Below, in pieces: positions 1-7,200 of a DNA stretch of 16,410 nt. The notes beneath the pieces are model-generated. The model was not told where the DNA came from. It made no database searches and saw only the letters and a list, made by a program, of their open reading frames with translations. Where the stretch lies: NCBI GenBank assembly GCA_038318565.1, contig JBBQCI010000083.1:1-16410 (forward strand), in the 5' to 3' direction. This DNA comes from UBA11346 sp038318565. GTDB lineage: Bacteria > Planctomycetota > UBA11346. A program made the position numbers and the translations under genes. How positions within the stretch are numbered: the first letter of the stretch is position 1; each line of letters begins with the position of its first letter.

Positions 1-107
1 TTGAAGCTGCCGAAGCGGAACGTCTTATGCAGCGACGCGTCTCGATGGCTCCAGCCAGGCAAGCGGGACAGGGCATCGGCGATCTCAGCGGGAGTGAGTG
101 GTGTCAT
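1..107 (-). CDS. 4a-hydroxytetrahydrobiopterin (pterin-4a-carbinolamine) dehydratase, N-terminal part
   Basis: The gene starts at an ATG at 107 and runs off the left edge, leaving about 35 residues. They read MTPLTPAEI, then ALSRLPGW, then KTFRFGSF. This is the usual start of pterin-4a-carbinolamine dehydratases: a first helix ending in L-x-GW, then a strand of the type F-x-F-x-x-F. The family dehydrates 4a-hydroxytetrahydrobiopterin to recycle the pterin cofactor of aromatic amino acid hydroxylases, and some members serve other pterin roles. The His-His-x-x-x catalytic motif lies beyond the edge and cannot be checked. An AAGG about nine bases upstream could be its ribosome binding site. It lies 29 bases downstream of the BlaI-type repressor on the same strand and may be co-transcribed with it. 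Confidence 0.72.
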   Translation of the reverse strand, partial: MTPLTPAEIADALSRLPGWSHRDASLHKTFRFGSF

Positions 108-136
108 GATAGCAGCCTTATGCCGCTTCAGGCGGT

Positions 137-508
137 TCAACCTCCAGCCAGCATCATCCCGCGCAGTTGATCACGTTCCTGGGTGGTCAGCGACTCGTCG
201 GTGGCCGCCGCGTCCAACATCGCCCGCAGATCGTTGCGGAAGATCTCCTGCCGGACATGGCGCAGCAGTTCGCACTTGTACTGACCTTCTTCAATGCGGG
301 CGGTGAAGCGGTGAGCCCGGCCATCCGGCGTCTGGGTCAGGAAGCCGCGTCGGGTCAGGTTGCGCATAACCGTCAGGATGGTGGTGTAGGCGAGCCGCTT
401 TTCGCCAGGGTCGGCCATCAGCTGATCATGGACATCGTGGACCGTTGAAGGTCCACGTTTCCAGATGTGGTGCATGACTTTGACCTGCAGGGGGCCGATC
501 AGTTCCAT
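137..508 (-). CDS. BlaI/MecI/CopY-family transcriptional repressor
   Basis: This 123-residue protein has the usual length of the BlaI/MecI family. Residues 1-75 form the winged helix: MELIGPLQVKVMHHIW, then the recognition-helix region LAYTTILTVMRNL, then a wing with DGRAHRF. The C-terminal third is the acidic, helical dimerisation part. Members bind DNA as dimers and repress beta-lactamase, metal or stress genes. Classic BlaI proteins are inactivated by a BlaR1-type membrane protease, but no such gene is beside this one in the window. The ATG at 508 is supported by a GGAG five bases upstream. A short inverted repeat overlaps this site (511-528), so self-repression is plausible. The target genes are unknown. 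The downstream dehydratase gene is the only visible candidate besides itself. Confidence 0.85.
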   Translation of the reverse strand: MELIGPLQVKVMHHIWKRGPSTVHDVHDQLMADPGEKRLAYTTILTVMRNLTRRGFLTQTPDGRAHRFTARIEEGQYKCELLRHVRQEIFRNDLRAMLDAAATDESLTTQERDQLRGMMLAGG

Positions 509-510
509 GG

Positions 511-528
511 GTACTCCAAGTGAAGTAC
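511..528 (-). promoter_or_regulatory. Candidate autoregulatory operator of the BlaI-type repressor
   Basis: There is an inverted repeat GTACT-N8-AGTAC just upstream of the repressor start, overlapping its GGAG ribosome binding site. Known BlaI/MecI operators are dyads built on TACA/TGTA half-sites, and this one is related but not identical. The position would suit self-repression. No convincing -10/-35 pair was found in the remaining 529-599 gap. Confidence 0.35.
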
Positions 529-599
529 AAGTTAACGGCCTGGTAGCTGATTACTAGGGGGTTCCCGCAGTCACGTCGAGGGTCCAAGTTCAGGAAACG

Positions 600-1460
600 C
601 TAAGCGCGCACCAGATCGTCGCTCCAGGCGTCGGTCGTCCCGGCGCCGAGTTGGTGCAGCCAGCGCTTGGCGTCCTCGGGATAGCCGGCGGTCGGCTTCA
701 GCCAAGCGAAACGGCTGCTCCAGTGCTGGTTGAGCAGGTGCATGTGCAGCTCTCGGGCATACTTGGCGATGCAGGATGCGGCAGCGATCAGCGGTTCGAC
801 GCTTTCACCGCCGACCAGGAATGCGACCGTGGTGGTGGCGCAGCGGTAGCGGCAGGCCGGAGCGGTCTCTTCGACGATGTCGACCGCTTGGCCTGGCCAG
901 GTGCGCTCCAGCAGATCGCCGTAGCGCTTGCGACCGCCGAGACGGTCACAGCCAATTACTGCAGCAGCGGCGGGATCGGGCACGGCGGCGGATATCAGCG
1001 TGCGCACGACGTCGAGTTCGGCGGCGGCGCGGTTGACGCCCTGGCGACGGGCAGCATTGAGATGGCGCGGGTGCAGCAGCCGTCCGTGCAGTCCCAGGGC
1101 GGTGGCCGAGCGGATGTTCCACGTCGGTAGCGGATGCGCAGCCAGCGGCAGTCGCAGTTCAGCGGCCCCGGCCATCCACGGAACCGTGGCGCGGTCGGCG
1201 GCTGATTCGCCGAGCAGCGCGAAGAGGTCATCGGCGGTATCCGGCTGGAAGCCCGACAGCCACATCGCCGCTGGCAGGGCGACCCGTTCGAGCGAGCCGA
1301 GATCCCCTGGTTTGTGAACCTGTTTGCTATCGGCGACGCCTAGAGCGGCGAGTTCACCGACAAATTCAGCCGTATTCGTGACAGAGGCCGCAGCGGCGAC
1401 GACCGCCAGGGGGCCCAGGGTCGGCCCGTATCCGGCCTCATCGATGCCGACACGCTGCAT
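600..1460 (-). CDS. RNase HII-like ribonuclease H (type 2)
   Basis: This 286-residue protein has the type-2 RNase H layout: GIDEAGYGPTLGPL at 5-18 (Asp7, Glu8), DSK at 44-46, CDRLGGRK at 171-178 (Asp172) and ASCIAKYARE at 228-237. RNase HII normally cuts the RNA strand of RNA/DNA hybrids and single ribonucleotides in DNA using four metal-binding acids. Two points are unusual. The GRG (HII) or GKG (HIII) loop is GYG here. The position of the fourth acid, usually Asp in an AKxxRD motif, is Glu237. The protein is also longer than typical RNase HII (about 200 residues), with extra sequence between about 60 and 150. It ends with TAG. No clear Shine-Dalgarno precedes the ATG at 1460. I recall similar proteins from Planctomycetota, but could not check this. 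Confidence 0.8.
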   Translation of the reverse strand: MQRVGIDEAGYGPTLGPLAVVAAAASVTNTAEFVGELAALGVADSKQVHKPGDLGSLERVALPAAMWLSGFQPDTADDLFALLGESAADRATVPWMAGAAELRLPLAAHPLPTWNIRSATALGLHGRLLHPRHLNAARRQGVNRAAAELDVVRTLISAAVPDPAAAAVIGCDRLGGRKRYGDLLERTWPGQAVDIVEETAPACRYRCATTTVAFLVGGESVEPLIAAASCIAKYARELHMHLLNQHWSSRFAWLKPTAGYPEDAKRWLHQLGAGTTDAWSDDLVRA

Positions 1461-1551
1461 GGCTGGGACGGTAGGCGTCCAAGCGGCGGCGCGAGGGGCA
1501 GTCGGCTGGGGCTGGCTGGCGCGTCCAGCTGACTACCCTGCGGGCGTGCGC

Positions 1552-2058
1552 ATGCTGATCTGGATCGCCGCTATCCTCTGCGCCGTCGTGCTGCAGCACG
1601 CGCGTCTTGCCGGCTGGCCGGTCGCCCCGGACCTGCCGCTGGCCTTAGCTGCCTGGGCCGTCGTGGTGGGGAATTCGCAGGCGTGGATGTGGCGGGTCTG
1701 GCTGGCCGGGGCGCTACGAGATCCAGTCGATCCGGGATCGCAGTGGTTCCATGCCGGCGCGCATCTGGTGCTCGTCCTCGTCCTACTACCAGTGCGCCGA
1801 TGGATCCCGGGTGTACCCTGGGTTGCACTGCTGGTGACTGGGGCCGGCATGTCGGGGGCGGTGCAGGCGCTCGACATCCTGGTCAGCGGTCGCGGTGGCT
1901 GGCACTGGTGGAGCGGCGCTGCGCAGGCCGTGCTGACCGGATTGGTGGCGTTGCTGCTTGGCCGCCTAGTGCCGGGTCCGAAGCGTACCGTGATGGTCGA
2001 GACCAATGATCAGCTTGCAGCGCCGGAGCGGTCGGTCGGCAGTACGACGCCGACCTGA
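1552..2058 (+). CDS. Small integral membrane protein, MreD-like
   Basis: This is a 168-residue hydrophobic protein with about five membrane segments: LIWIAAILCAVVL near the start, LPLALAAWAVVVG, HLVLVLVLLPV, VPWVALLVTGAGM and AVLTGLVALLLGRLV. Size, topology and the short motif PDLPLALAAWAVVVG resemble MreD, the membrane partner of MreB/MreC in rod-shape determination, but no mreB or mreC gene is nearby, so the name is tentative. The frame stays open upstream to 1324, but that part lies antisense to the RNase gene and is not hydrophobic. The start is therefore placed at ATG 1552, or GTG 1546 two codons earlier. No Shine-Dalgarno is visible. Its last 49 bases overlap the end of truD on the other strand. 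Confidence 0.6.
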   Translation: MLIWIAAILCAVVLQHARLAGWPVAPDLPLALAAWAVVVGNSQAWMWRVWLAGALRDPVDPGSQWFHAGAHLVLVLVLLPVRRWIPGVPWVALLVTGAGMSGAVQALDILVSGRGGWHWWSGAAQAVLTGLVALLLGRLVPGPKRTVMVETNDQLAAPERSVGSTTPT

Positions 2059-3221
2059 GTCAGCACTTCGGTGGCGAATGAGCCCGCCGGCAGGGCGAAG
2101 TCCACCCACGTCACCCCGTCGGTGCCGGTCGAGACGCGCGGCTGTTCGCGGAAGACGACATACATCTGCCGCCGGCCGCCCGGACTTTCGAAGGCGCCAC
2201 CTTCGCCGAACCACGACCAGTCCAGGCCACTCGACACGCTCCATGCCTTCTCTTCGGCGAGGATCGGGTCGCTCGGCGCGATGCGCCAGGTGCCGGGCAT
2301 CGGGCCGGTTGCCAAGGCGTCAAGGACGCCGGGCTGGGCGCGTCGGTTGACGTCCGCCAGGTCGGCCGCGCTGACCAGGAACGGAATGCCGTCGCAGGTA
2401 CAGGCGATGTCGCCCTCGCGCAGCTGATGGGCTAGTCCGGCCTCGGCGCGGGCATCCAGCACGGCATTGAAAATGGCTGCCTGGCCAGCCGAGGCGACCA
2501 GTTTGCGCAGTTCCTCGGCCTGGTTGAGCGCGCGCAGCGGATCCATGCTGCGCTTTAGCGAAGCCATCACCTTGCCTTCAGGGCCGAGGCGGAAGCGACT
2601 TGGCAGCGGTTCGCCGACATGCCATGCGCCACTGGGATCGACGATCAGGGCGATGGCCGCATCATGATCGCCTGCGCCCCAGGCTGCAGCGATGCGCAGG
2701 TTGGCCCCGTTCAGGCCAAAGCGCTGTGGGCCGAAGCGGTTGGCGATGCCCTGATCGGCCAACGTGTCGAGGGCGGCCTGCAACTGCACCAGGTCGGTGA
2801 CCTCGCCAAGTCCCAGGCGGAACCGGTTCCCCTTGAGATGGCCGACCCGGATCTTGTTCCCATGGCGCGATACCTGCAGGACAAGCAAACGTCCTTTGGC
2901 GAAGGCTGTCTTCAGGCTTGCGAGCTGCGCCTCGGTGCCGCCACGGACCGAGAACCACTGACGGGTGATGGCATGGCGGTCTTTGCGGCCGGCGAAGCCA
3001 ACGTCCATCGCCTTGACGCCGCAGGCGCGTGCCAGTGCGACCGCGACCTCATCGGTGGTCAGTCCTTCCTTCTCGATCTCGACATAGAGGTGCTCGCCGC
3101 TGCCAATTGGCGCATAAGCGGGGTCCTCTTGCACGCCGAAATGCGTCGGTCCGGGCAGCAGCCGGCCCTTGGGGCTGGCGGCGACAGCGCGCAGCTGCCG
3201 CGAAATCCGCATCGTCGACAT
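2010..3221 (-). CDS. truD: tRNA pseudouridine(13) synthase TruD
   Basis: This 403-residue protein converts uridine 13 of certain tRNAs to pseudouridine. Diagnostic parts are FGVQEDPAY near residue 28, GEHLYVEIEKEGL near 42-54 and VGFAGRKDRHAITRQWFS at 74-91, whose Asp81 is the expected catalytic aspartate (Asp80 in E. coli). They continue with NRFGPQRFG in the middle and LPAGSFATEVL near the C-terminus. The start at ATG 3221 overlaps the stop of the aminotransferase gene by one base (TGATG), which implies translational coupling. A longer frame to 3377 exists but is arginine-rich and lies inside the upstream gene. It ends inside the 3' end of the convergent MreD-like gene. Confidence 0.93.
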   Translation of the reverse strand: MSTMRISRQLRAVAASPKGRLLPGPTHFGVQEDPAYAPIGSGEHLYVEIEKEGLTTDEVAVALARACGVKAMDVGFAGRKDRHAITRQWFSVRGGTEAQLASLKTAFAKGRLLVLQVSRHGNKIRVGHLKGNRFRLGLGEVTDLVQLQAALDTLADQGIANRFGPQRFGLNGANLRIAAAWGAGDHDAAIALIVDPSGAWHVGEPLPSRFRLGPEGKVMASLKRSMDPLRALNQAEELRKLVASAGQAAIFNAVLDARAEAGLAHQLREGDIACTCDGIPFLVSAADLADVNRRAQPGVLDALATGPMPGTWRIAPSDPILAEEKAWSVSSGLDWSWFGEGGAFESPGGRRQMYVVFREQPRVSTGTDGVTWVDFALPAGSFATEVLTQVGVVLPTDRSGAAS

Positions 3222-4084
3222 CAGCCGGCCTGCGCGTCGGCGCGGGCCGAGGCGATGCAGTGGGCGCGATAGGCGGCGCGTACGCGGCGTCCCCAGACGC
3301 CGACCGTGCCGTCGGCGATGATGCGGGTGTCGACCGCGACAATCGGCAGCACTTCGCGCACCGCGCTGGTGATCCACACCTCGTCGGCGTTGTAGACATC
3401 ATCGCAGGTGATGCGGCATTCATACCAATTCAGGCCAAGCGATTCGGCGATTGGTTTGACCCCGGCCTTGGTGATGCCGGGCAGGCAGTCGGTCACCGGC
3501 GTCATCACCCGGTTGCCGACCCGGATCAGGACATTGCTGGTCACGCCTTCGGTGACGTAGCCCTTGTCGTCGACGTAGAACGCCTCGTGCGCCTTCGCTG
3601 TCGCTGCCAGCTCCAGGCCCTTGCGGCCGGACAAGTAGCTGGTCGTTTTGAGGGTGGGCAGATGGCGCGAGCTCTTGAAGGTGACTGCGGTGACGCCGTG
3701 CTCGTAGCTGTTTTCCGGTGGCGCGTGCACATCGCGGGCGATCACTACCCAGGTCGGTTCGCCTGTAGTGCCGAAGACGCCCTCGCCGTGGCTGCCCGGG
3801 GTGACGATCATGTTGACGCGCAATTCGGCGTGGCCACTACGCACCAGGATCTCGCTGACCACGCGACGGCAGGCGGTCTCGTCGAAGAACGGCTTCAGGC
3901 CGAAGCTTTCGGCCGACTCCCAGATCCGCCGCAGGTGTTCGCCGAGGGCATGCGGATGACCGTCGTAGGTGCGGAACGTTTCAAAGCCGCCAACGCCGCG
4001 CAGGAAGCCGAGATCAAGGACGCTGATCGCCGCTTCGGCGGCAGGAACGACCCGGCCATTGACGGCAAAGAAGTCGCTGGGCAT
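3221..4084 (-). CDS. Class IV PLP-dependent aminotransferase (BCAT / D-amino acid transaminase / ADC lyase fold)
   Basis: This 287-residue protein matches fold-type IV PLP enzymes in length and motifs. DLGFLRGVGGFETFRTY at 24-40 is the substrate and domain-interface region. LKTTSY at 145-150 gives the PLP lysine (Lys146). GYVTEGVTSNVL at 175-186 gives the conserved glutamate near the cofactor (Glu179), and TDCLPGIT at 198-205 is the typical phosphate-loop stretch. The exact substrate cannot be settled: branched-chain amino acids, D-amino acids and aminodeoxychorismate are all possible. ATG 4084 is chosen because it follows the dapD stop by one base (TGAGATG), and a longer frame to 4117 adds only charged residues. 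The gene sits between dapD and truD in one coupled set. Confidence 0.88.
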   Translation of the reverse strand: MPSDFFAVNGRVVPAAEAAISVLDLGFLRGVGGFETFRTYDGHPHALGEHLRRIWESAESFGLKPFFDETACRRVVSEILVRSGHAELRVNMIVTPGSHGEGVFGTTGEPTWVVIARDVHAPPENSYEHGVTAVTFKSSRHLPTLKTTSYLSGRKGLELAATAKAHEAFYVDDKGYVTEGVTSNVLIRVGNRVMTPVTDCLPGITKAGVKPIAESLGLNWYECRITCDDVYNADEVWITSAVREVLPIVAVDTRIIADGTVGVWGRRVRAAYRAHCIASARADAQAG

Positions 4085-4085
4085 C

Positions 4086-5270
4086 TCAGGGGGCTTTCTG
4101 TGCGCTTGGCGGTGCAATTGCCGGCGCTGCGTGCAGCGCGGCGTTCAGCATGACTTCGTTCTTCTTGGTCAGCACTTCGATGGCGCCGCTCTGACTGTTG
4201 CGCCGGAACAGCAGGTTGGGCTTGCCGGCCAATTCAGACGCCTTCACCACGGTGCCTTCCGGCAGGAGTTTCACCTTCGATCCGCCGGTGATGTAGAGGC
4301 CTGATTCGACCACGCAGTGGTCGCCGAGTGGGATGCCGAGACCGGCGTTGGCGCCGAGCAGGCTGTTTTCACCGATCGAGATGACCGTCTTGCCGCCACC
4401 CGACAGCGTACCCATGATCGAGGCTCCGCCGCCGATGTCGCTGCCGGCCCCGACCGTGACGCCGGCTGAGACGCGGCCTTCGATCATCGACTTGCCCAGG
4501 GTGCCGGCGTTGAAATTGACGAAACCGGCAGGCATCACCGTGGTTCCTTCAGCGAGGTAGGCACCCAGGCGGCACTGACTGGCATTGGCCAGACGGACGC
4601 CGGACGGCACCACGTAGTCGGCCATGCGGGGGAACTTGTCGACCCCGTTGACGGTGAACGGTGTCCCGGCCGCGACCGCGTGCAGGCGTACGCGCTCCAG
4701 GTCGTCGGCGTCAACCGGCCCAAGGCTGGTCCAGGCCACGTTGTTGAGCAGTCCGAATATCCCGTCGAGATTCTGGCCGTGCGGCTTCACCTTGCGGTGC
4801 GATAGCAAGTGCAAGCGTAGGTACACGTCGTGAGCGTCGGCGGGCTTGTTGCTGAGGTCGACGATCTTCACCAGCACAATGGCGCGCGGCAGGCTGATGC
4901 CGCCAATTTCGCGCGGCCTGGCGATCGCAGCGGCCAGAGCGTCGAGGGCCTCGATATTGGCGTGGCGCTTGCCGTCGCCGCGGAAGGGGGTGAAAGCGGC
5001 GCGGGCAGCATCCAGTTGCTCGGTGCCCAGGTAGGCGACGCCGGAGCCCATCAAGCCGGCGGCTTCGGCGAGGACGGCGGCTGCGCCGTAGTTTTCCTCG
5101 CGGTTGACCACTGGAAACCAGGTGTCGAGGATGCGGCGGCCCGCTCCGTCTGCAGGTTCGGCGGTCGACAGGTGGGCGAGGCCCAGGCCCCAGGCGGCAG
5201 GACGGACGTAGCCGCCTTGTCCTTCGATGCGGACGACGCGGGCCTGAAAATCAGAAACGGTGGCAGTCAT
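4086..5270 (-). CDS. dapD: 2,3,4,5-tetrahydropyridine-2,6-dicarboxylate N-succinyltransferase (Pseudomonas-type DapD)
   Basis: This is a 394-residue enzyme of the succinylase branch of the diaminopimelate/lysine pathway. It transfers succinyl from succinyl-CoA to tetrahydrodipicolinate. The signature block YLRLHLLSHRKVKPHGQNL is followed by GIFGLLNNVAWTSLGPV, DKFPRMADYVVPSGVRL, GEGTTVMP-like hexapeptide repeats, VGAGSDIGGGASIMGTLSGGG and NSLLGANAGLGIPLGD (left-handed beta-helix). It ends with LLFRRNSQSGAIE. These strings closely parallel the Pseudomonas aeruginosa enzyme, with an N-terminal region about 50 residues longer. ATG 5270 begins the sequence MTATVSDFQARVV. An upstream in-frame TTG at 5306 would add a Pro/Arg-rich stretch and is less likely. 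No strong Shine-Dalgarno is visible. It lies 68 bases after fliS and directly before the aminotransferase. Confidence 0.93.
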   Translation of the reverse strand: MTATVSDFQARVVRIEGQGGYVRPAAWGLGLAHLSTAEPADGAGRRILDTWFPVVNREENYGAAAVLAEAAGLMGSGVAYLGTEQLDAARAAFTPFRGDGKRHANIEALDALAAAIARPREIGGISLPRAIVLVKIVDLSNKPADAHDVYLRLHLLSHRKVKPHGQNLDGIFGLLNNVAWTSLGPVDADDLERVRLHAVAAGTPFTVNGVDKFPRMADYVVPSGVRLANASQCRLGAYLAEGTTVMPAGFVNFNAGTLGKSMIEGRVSAGVTVGAGSDIGGGASIMGTLSGGGKTVISIGENSLLGANAGLGIPLGDHCVVESGLYITGGSKVKLLPEGTVVKASELAGKPNLLFRRNSQSGAIEVLTKKNEVMLNAALHAAPAIAPPSAQKAP

Positions 5271-5318
5271 GGGCCGGGGAGCGTGGGGACGCGGCCCGGC
5301 GGGCAAGATGCGGGGTAC

Positions 5319-5344
5319 GGCTGAGCTTTTAGCCGCCCTCAGCC
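5319..5344 (-). terminator. Weak hairpin at the fliS stop codon
   Basis: GGCTGAG at 5319-5325 pairs with CTCAGCC at 5338-5344, giving a 7-bp stem with a 12-base loop around the fliS TGA. There is no T-run, so it may only attenuate transcription between fliS and dapD, or do nothing. Confidence 0.25.
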
Positions 5345-5770
5345 GCGCATGTTGATGATGTTCAGCTTGCTATCGCCGGTCAGCGAGGTGGTACGCGATT
5401 CGGTGTCCGGAATGCCGCGCCAGCCCTCGGTTAGCGGACGGATCACGCGTTGCAGCTGGCGCAGGCGCTGGGCGTCATTGCGCAGGCCGGCGGTGATGAC
5501 TTCGGTGGTCATGAAGGTGTACAAGGAGTCGAGGTGCTTGGCGACGTCGCCGCCAGCTTCGAAATTCAAGGTCGACTGCAGCTCGAAAAGGATGTCGCGG
5601 ATACGCTGGCAGTTCTTGGCGGCCAATTCGAAATGGCGGTTTTCCATGGCCAGGGCGCCCTGATCAATGAACCGCTCCAGGCCTTCGAAGAGCTTTACCA
5701 GCAGATCCCGCGGGGTGATCGTTTCGATCTCACCGCGGCGGTAGGCGCTGTAGGCGACGGCTGCTCCCAT
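5339..5770 (-). CDS. fliS: Flagellar export chaperone FliS
   Basis: This 143-residue helical protein has the usual FliS size and signatures: AYSAYRRGEIETITPRDLLVKLFEGLERFI at the start, RDILFELQSTLNFEAGGDVAKHLDSLYTFM in the middle, and a C-terminal arm. FliS binds the disordered C-terminus of newly made flagellin in the cytoplasm and delivers it to the export gate. The start at ATG 5770 is set by an AAGGAG six bases upstream. An in-frame ATG nine codons earlier (5797) has no such site. The gene follows fliD by 55 bases, and a possible sigma-28 promoter lies in that gap. Confidence 0.93.
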   Translation of the reverse strand: MGAAVAYSAYRRGEIETITPRDLLVKLFEGLERFIDQGALAMENRHFELAAKNCQRIRDILFELQSTLNFEAGGDVAKHLDSLYTFMTTEVITAGLRNDAQRLRQLQRVIRPLTEGWRGIPDTESRTTSLTGDSKLNIINMRG

Positions 5771-5793
5771 GGTATGCTCCTTGTTCACGTTCA

Positions 5794-5820
5794 GCATCGG
5801 TCGTCGTGGTCCGCGCTTAA
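5794..5820 (-). promoter_or_regulatory. Possible weak sigma-28 promoter for fliS
   Basis: Read on the minus strand, TTAAGCGC (5813-5820) is followed by exactly 11 bases and then ACCGATGC (5794-5801). This fits TAAAGTTT-N11-GCCGATAA at 9 of 16 positions. It also shares CCGAT and the downstream CTG with the two better promoters near 7622-7760. Transcription would start about 15-20 bases before the fliS ATG, just upstream of its AAGGAG. The match is weak, and fliS could be read from the flaG promoter alone. Confidence 0.4.
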
Positions 5821-5825
5821 GTCAA

Positions 5826-7193
5826 TTACTTCGAATTGGAGTTATTGAAGCCGCTGATGCCGTTTAATGCATTGCCCTGGGATTTGTATTGGGCGCTGAG
5901 CTTCTCCATCTGCAGGAACTTCGCTTCGTAGAACGCCTGGCGCTTCTCGAGTCTGGCATCGATGCTGGCGATGCGGTCGGTGAAGGCGGTGATCGAGTCC
6001 TCTAGGCTGCTCTTCCTGGCACTGAGAGTGCCGGTGACGCTCTTGGTCAGGCTCTCGAGCGATACACTGGCTGCCGAGCCGGCGGCCAGGAACAGAGAAG
6101 CGACACCTTTTTCACCGCCTGACAGCTTGGAAGCGAACACCGTTCTGTCGAAGGCGTACTTACCATTGCCCCCGATTGTCAGTCCGATCTCCGACATCCG
6201 TTTTGGGCCGGTCAGCGCGCCGAACGACTGGGTAAGTTGCTGCTCTAACTGATCGAGCTGGCGTGGCACCTCGTAATCGTTGAACAGCGAACCGGCGCGC
6301 CTGGTTGCGGTGTCATACTTGCTGTTGTCAGCGAAGTAGGTCCGAGCGTCATTCAGGGTGTCAACCAGCCGCTGCACGGCATCAGCGGCGCCGCCATTGT
6401 TCTGCGTGATGTCAATCTTGACATCCCTGCCGAGCGACTTGAGGTTGAGCGTCACGCCGGGTATGACCTGATCGGTCTGATTGGTGGCAGTCTCGACGGT
6501 CAGGTTGCGATCGGGATAGTTGTCATCAATCTCGCCGATCACGATCTTCGCGTTACGGGCAGGTGCCACCTCGCGCATAATCCCGGTGCCCGGCAGCAGG
6601 CTGGCCAAGTCGCCGTCGCCGCTCAGCGTGACGATGCCGTTGGCAGCCCCGCTCTTCTGCGAGGTCACCAGCAGGCGAAAACCGGTACCGTCGTTGATGA
6701 TCGCCGCGCTGGCGCCGACGTTGGCGTTGTTGATGGCCGTAGCGATGCCGTTGAGGGAATAGTCGGTGACCTCGACCAAGGTGTCGGTCTCGGCGCCGGC
6801 CGAGCGGATGAAGACGCCTCCGGAGGCGTAGTACGGCTCGGTCGCCGTTGGCTGCGTCTCGCTGGCGAACTGCTGGGCCGAGGCGAGCGCCGTGACATTG
6901 ATCGTGACGCTGCCGGTAACCGCGGTGGCGCCGGCCGTGGCCGATGCGACCGTCTCGTTGGACGAGCCAGCCTTGCGCCCCTTGAAGGTGTCCGACAGCT
7001 TGACCGCATCCATCGCATCGCGTACCGCCAACATCTTGGTGTTCATCGTCTGGATGGCGTTCAGGCGGGTCTGTGCCCGACTGCGGTTCTGTTCGACCAA
7101 GCGGGCCGGAGCCCGTTCGGCATTCATCAGCTGCTCAACCAGCTTTTTGGTGTCGATGCCTGTGGAGAGGCCGCCGACAGAGAACAGGGGCAT
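5826..7193 (-). CDS. fliD: Flagellar filament cap / hook-associated protein 2, FliD
   Basis: This is a 455-residue protein, a normal FliD length. The N-terminal signature is FSVGGLSTGIDTKKLVEQLM and ERAPARLVEQ at residues 4-37, the FliD_N coiled-coil entry. The middle is Ser/Thr/Gly/Ala-rich beta structure. The C-terminal coiled coil contains ITAFTDRIASIDARLEKRQAFYEAKFLQMEKL, typical of FliD_C. FliD forms the oligomeric cap that folds flagellin at the filament tip outside the cell. The ATG at 7193 follows the flaG stop by seven bases without a clear Shine-Dalgarno, so translational coupling to flaG is likely. Confidence 0.94.
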   Translation of the reverse strand: MPLFSVGGLSTGIDTKKLVEQLMNAERAPARLVEQNRSRAQTRLNAIQTMNTKMLAVRDAMDAVKLSDTFKGRKAGSSNETVASATAGATAVTGSVTINVTALASAQQFASETQPTATEPYYASGGVFIRSAGAETDTLVEVTDYSLNGIATAINNANVGASAAIINDGTGFRLLVTSQKSGAANGIVTLSGDGDLASLLPGTGIMREVAPARNAKIVIGEIDDNYPDRNLTVETATNQTDQVIPGVTLNLKSLGRDVKIDITQNNGGAADAVQRLVDTLNDARTYFADNSKYDTATRRAGSLFNDYEVPRQLDQLEQQLTQSFGALTGPKRMSEIGLTIGGNGKYAFDRTVFASKLSGGEKGVASLFLAAGSAASVSLESLTKSVTGTLSARKSSLEDSITAFTDRIASIDARLEKRQAFYEAKFLQMEKLSAQYKSQGNALNGISGFNNSNSK

Positions 7194-7200
7194 GAGCTAC

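Noticed and set aside
1..306. Plus-strand open frame of 101 codons at the left edge
   Set aside because: It lies opposite the pterin dehydratase and BlaI genes, both of which show clear family signatures.
1466..1480. Small hairpin GGACG-N5-CGTCC between the RNase HII-like and MreD-like genes as a terminator or riboregulator
   Set aside because: It has only 5 bp and no T-run. It lies between divergent starts, where no terminator is expected.
3029..4153. Long plus-strand open frame of 374 codons opposite truD and the aminotransferase
   Set aside because: It is antisense to two well-identified proteins, has no recognisable domain and its composition is typical of a GC-rich shadow frame.
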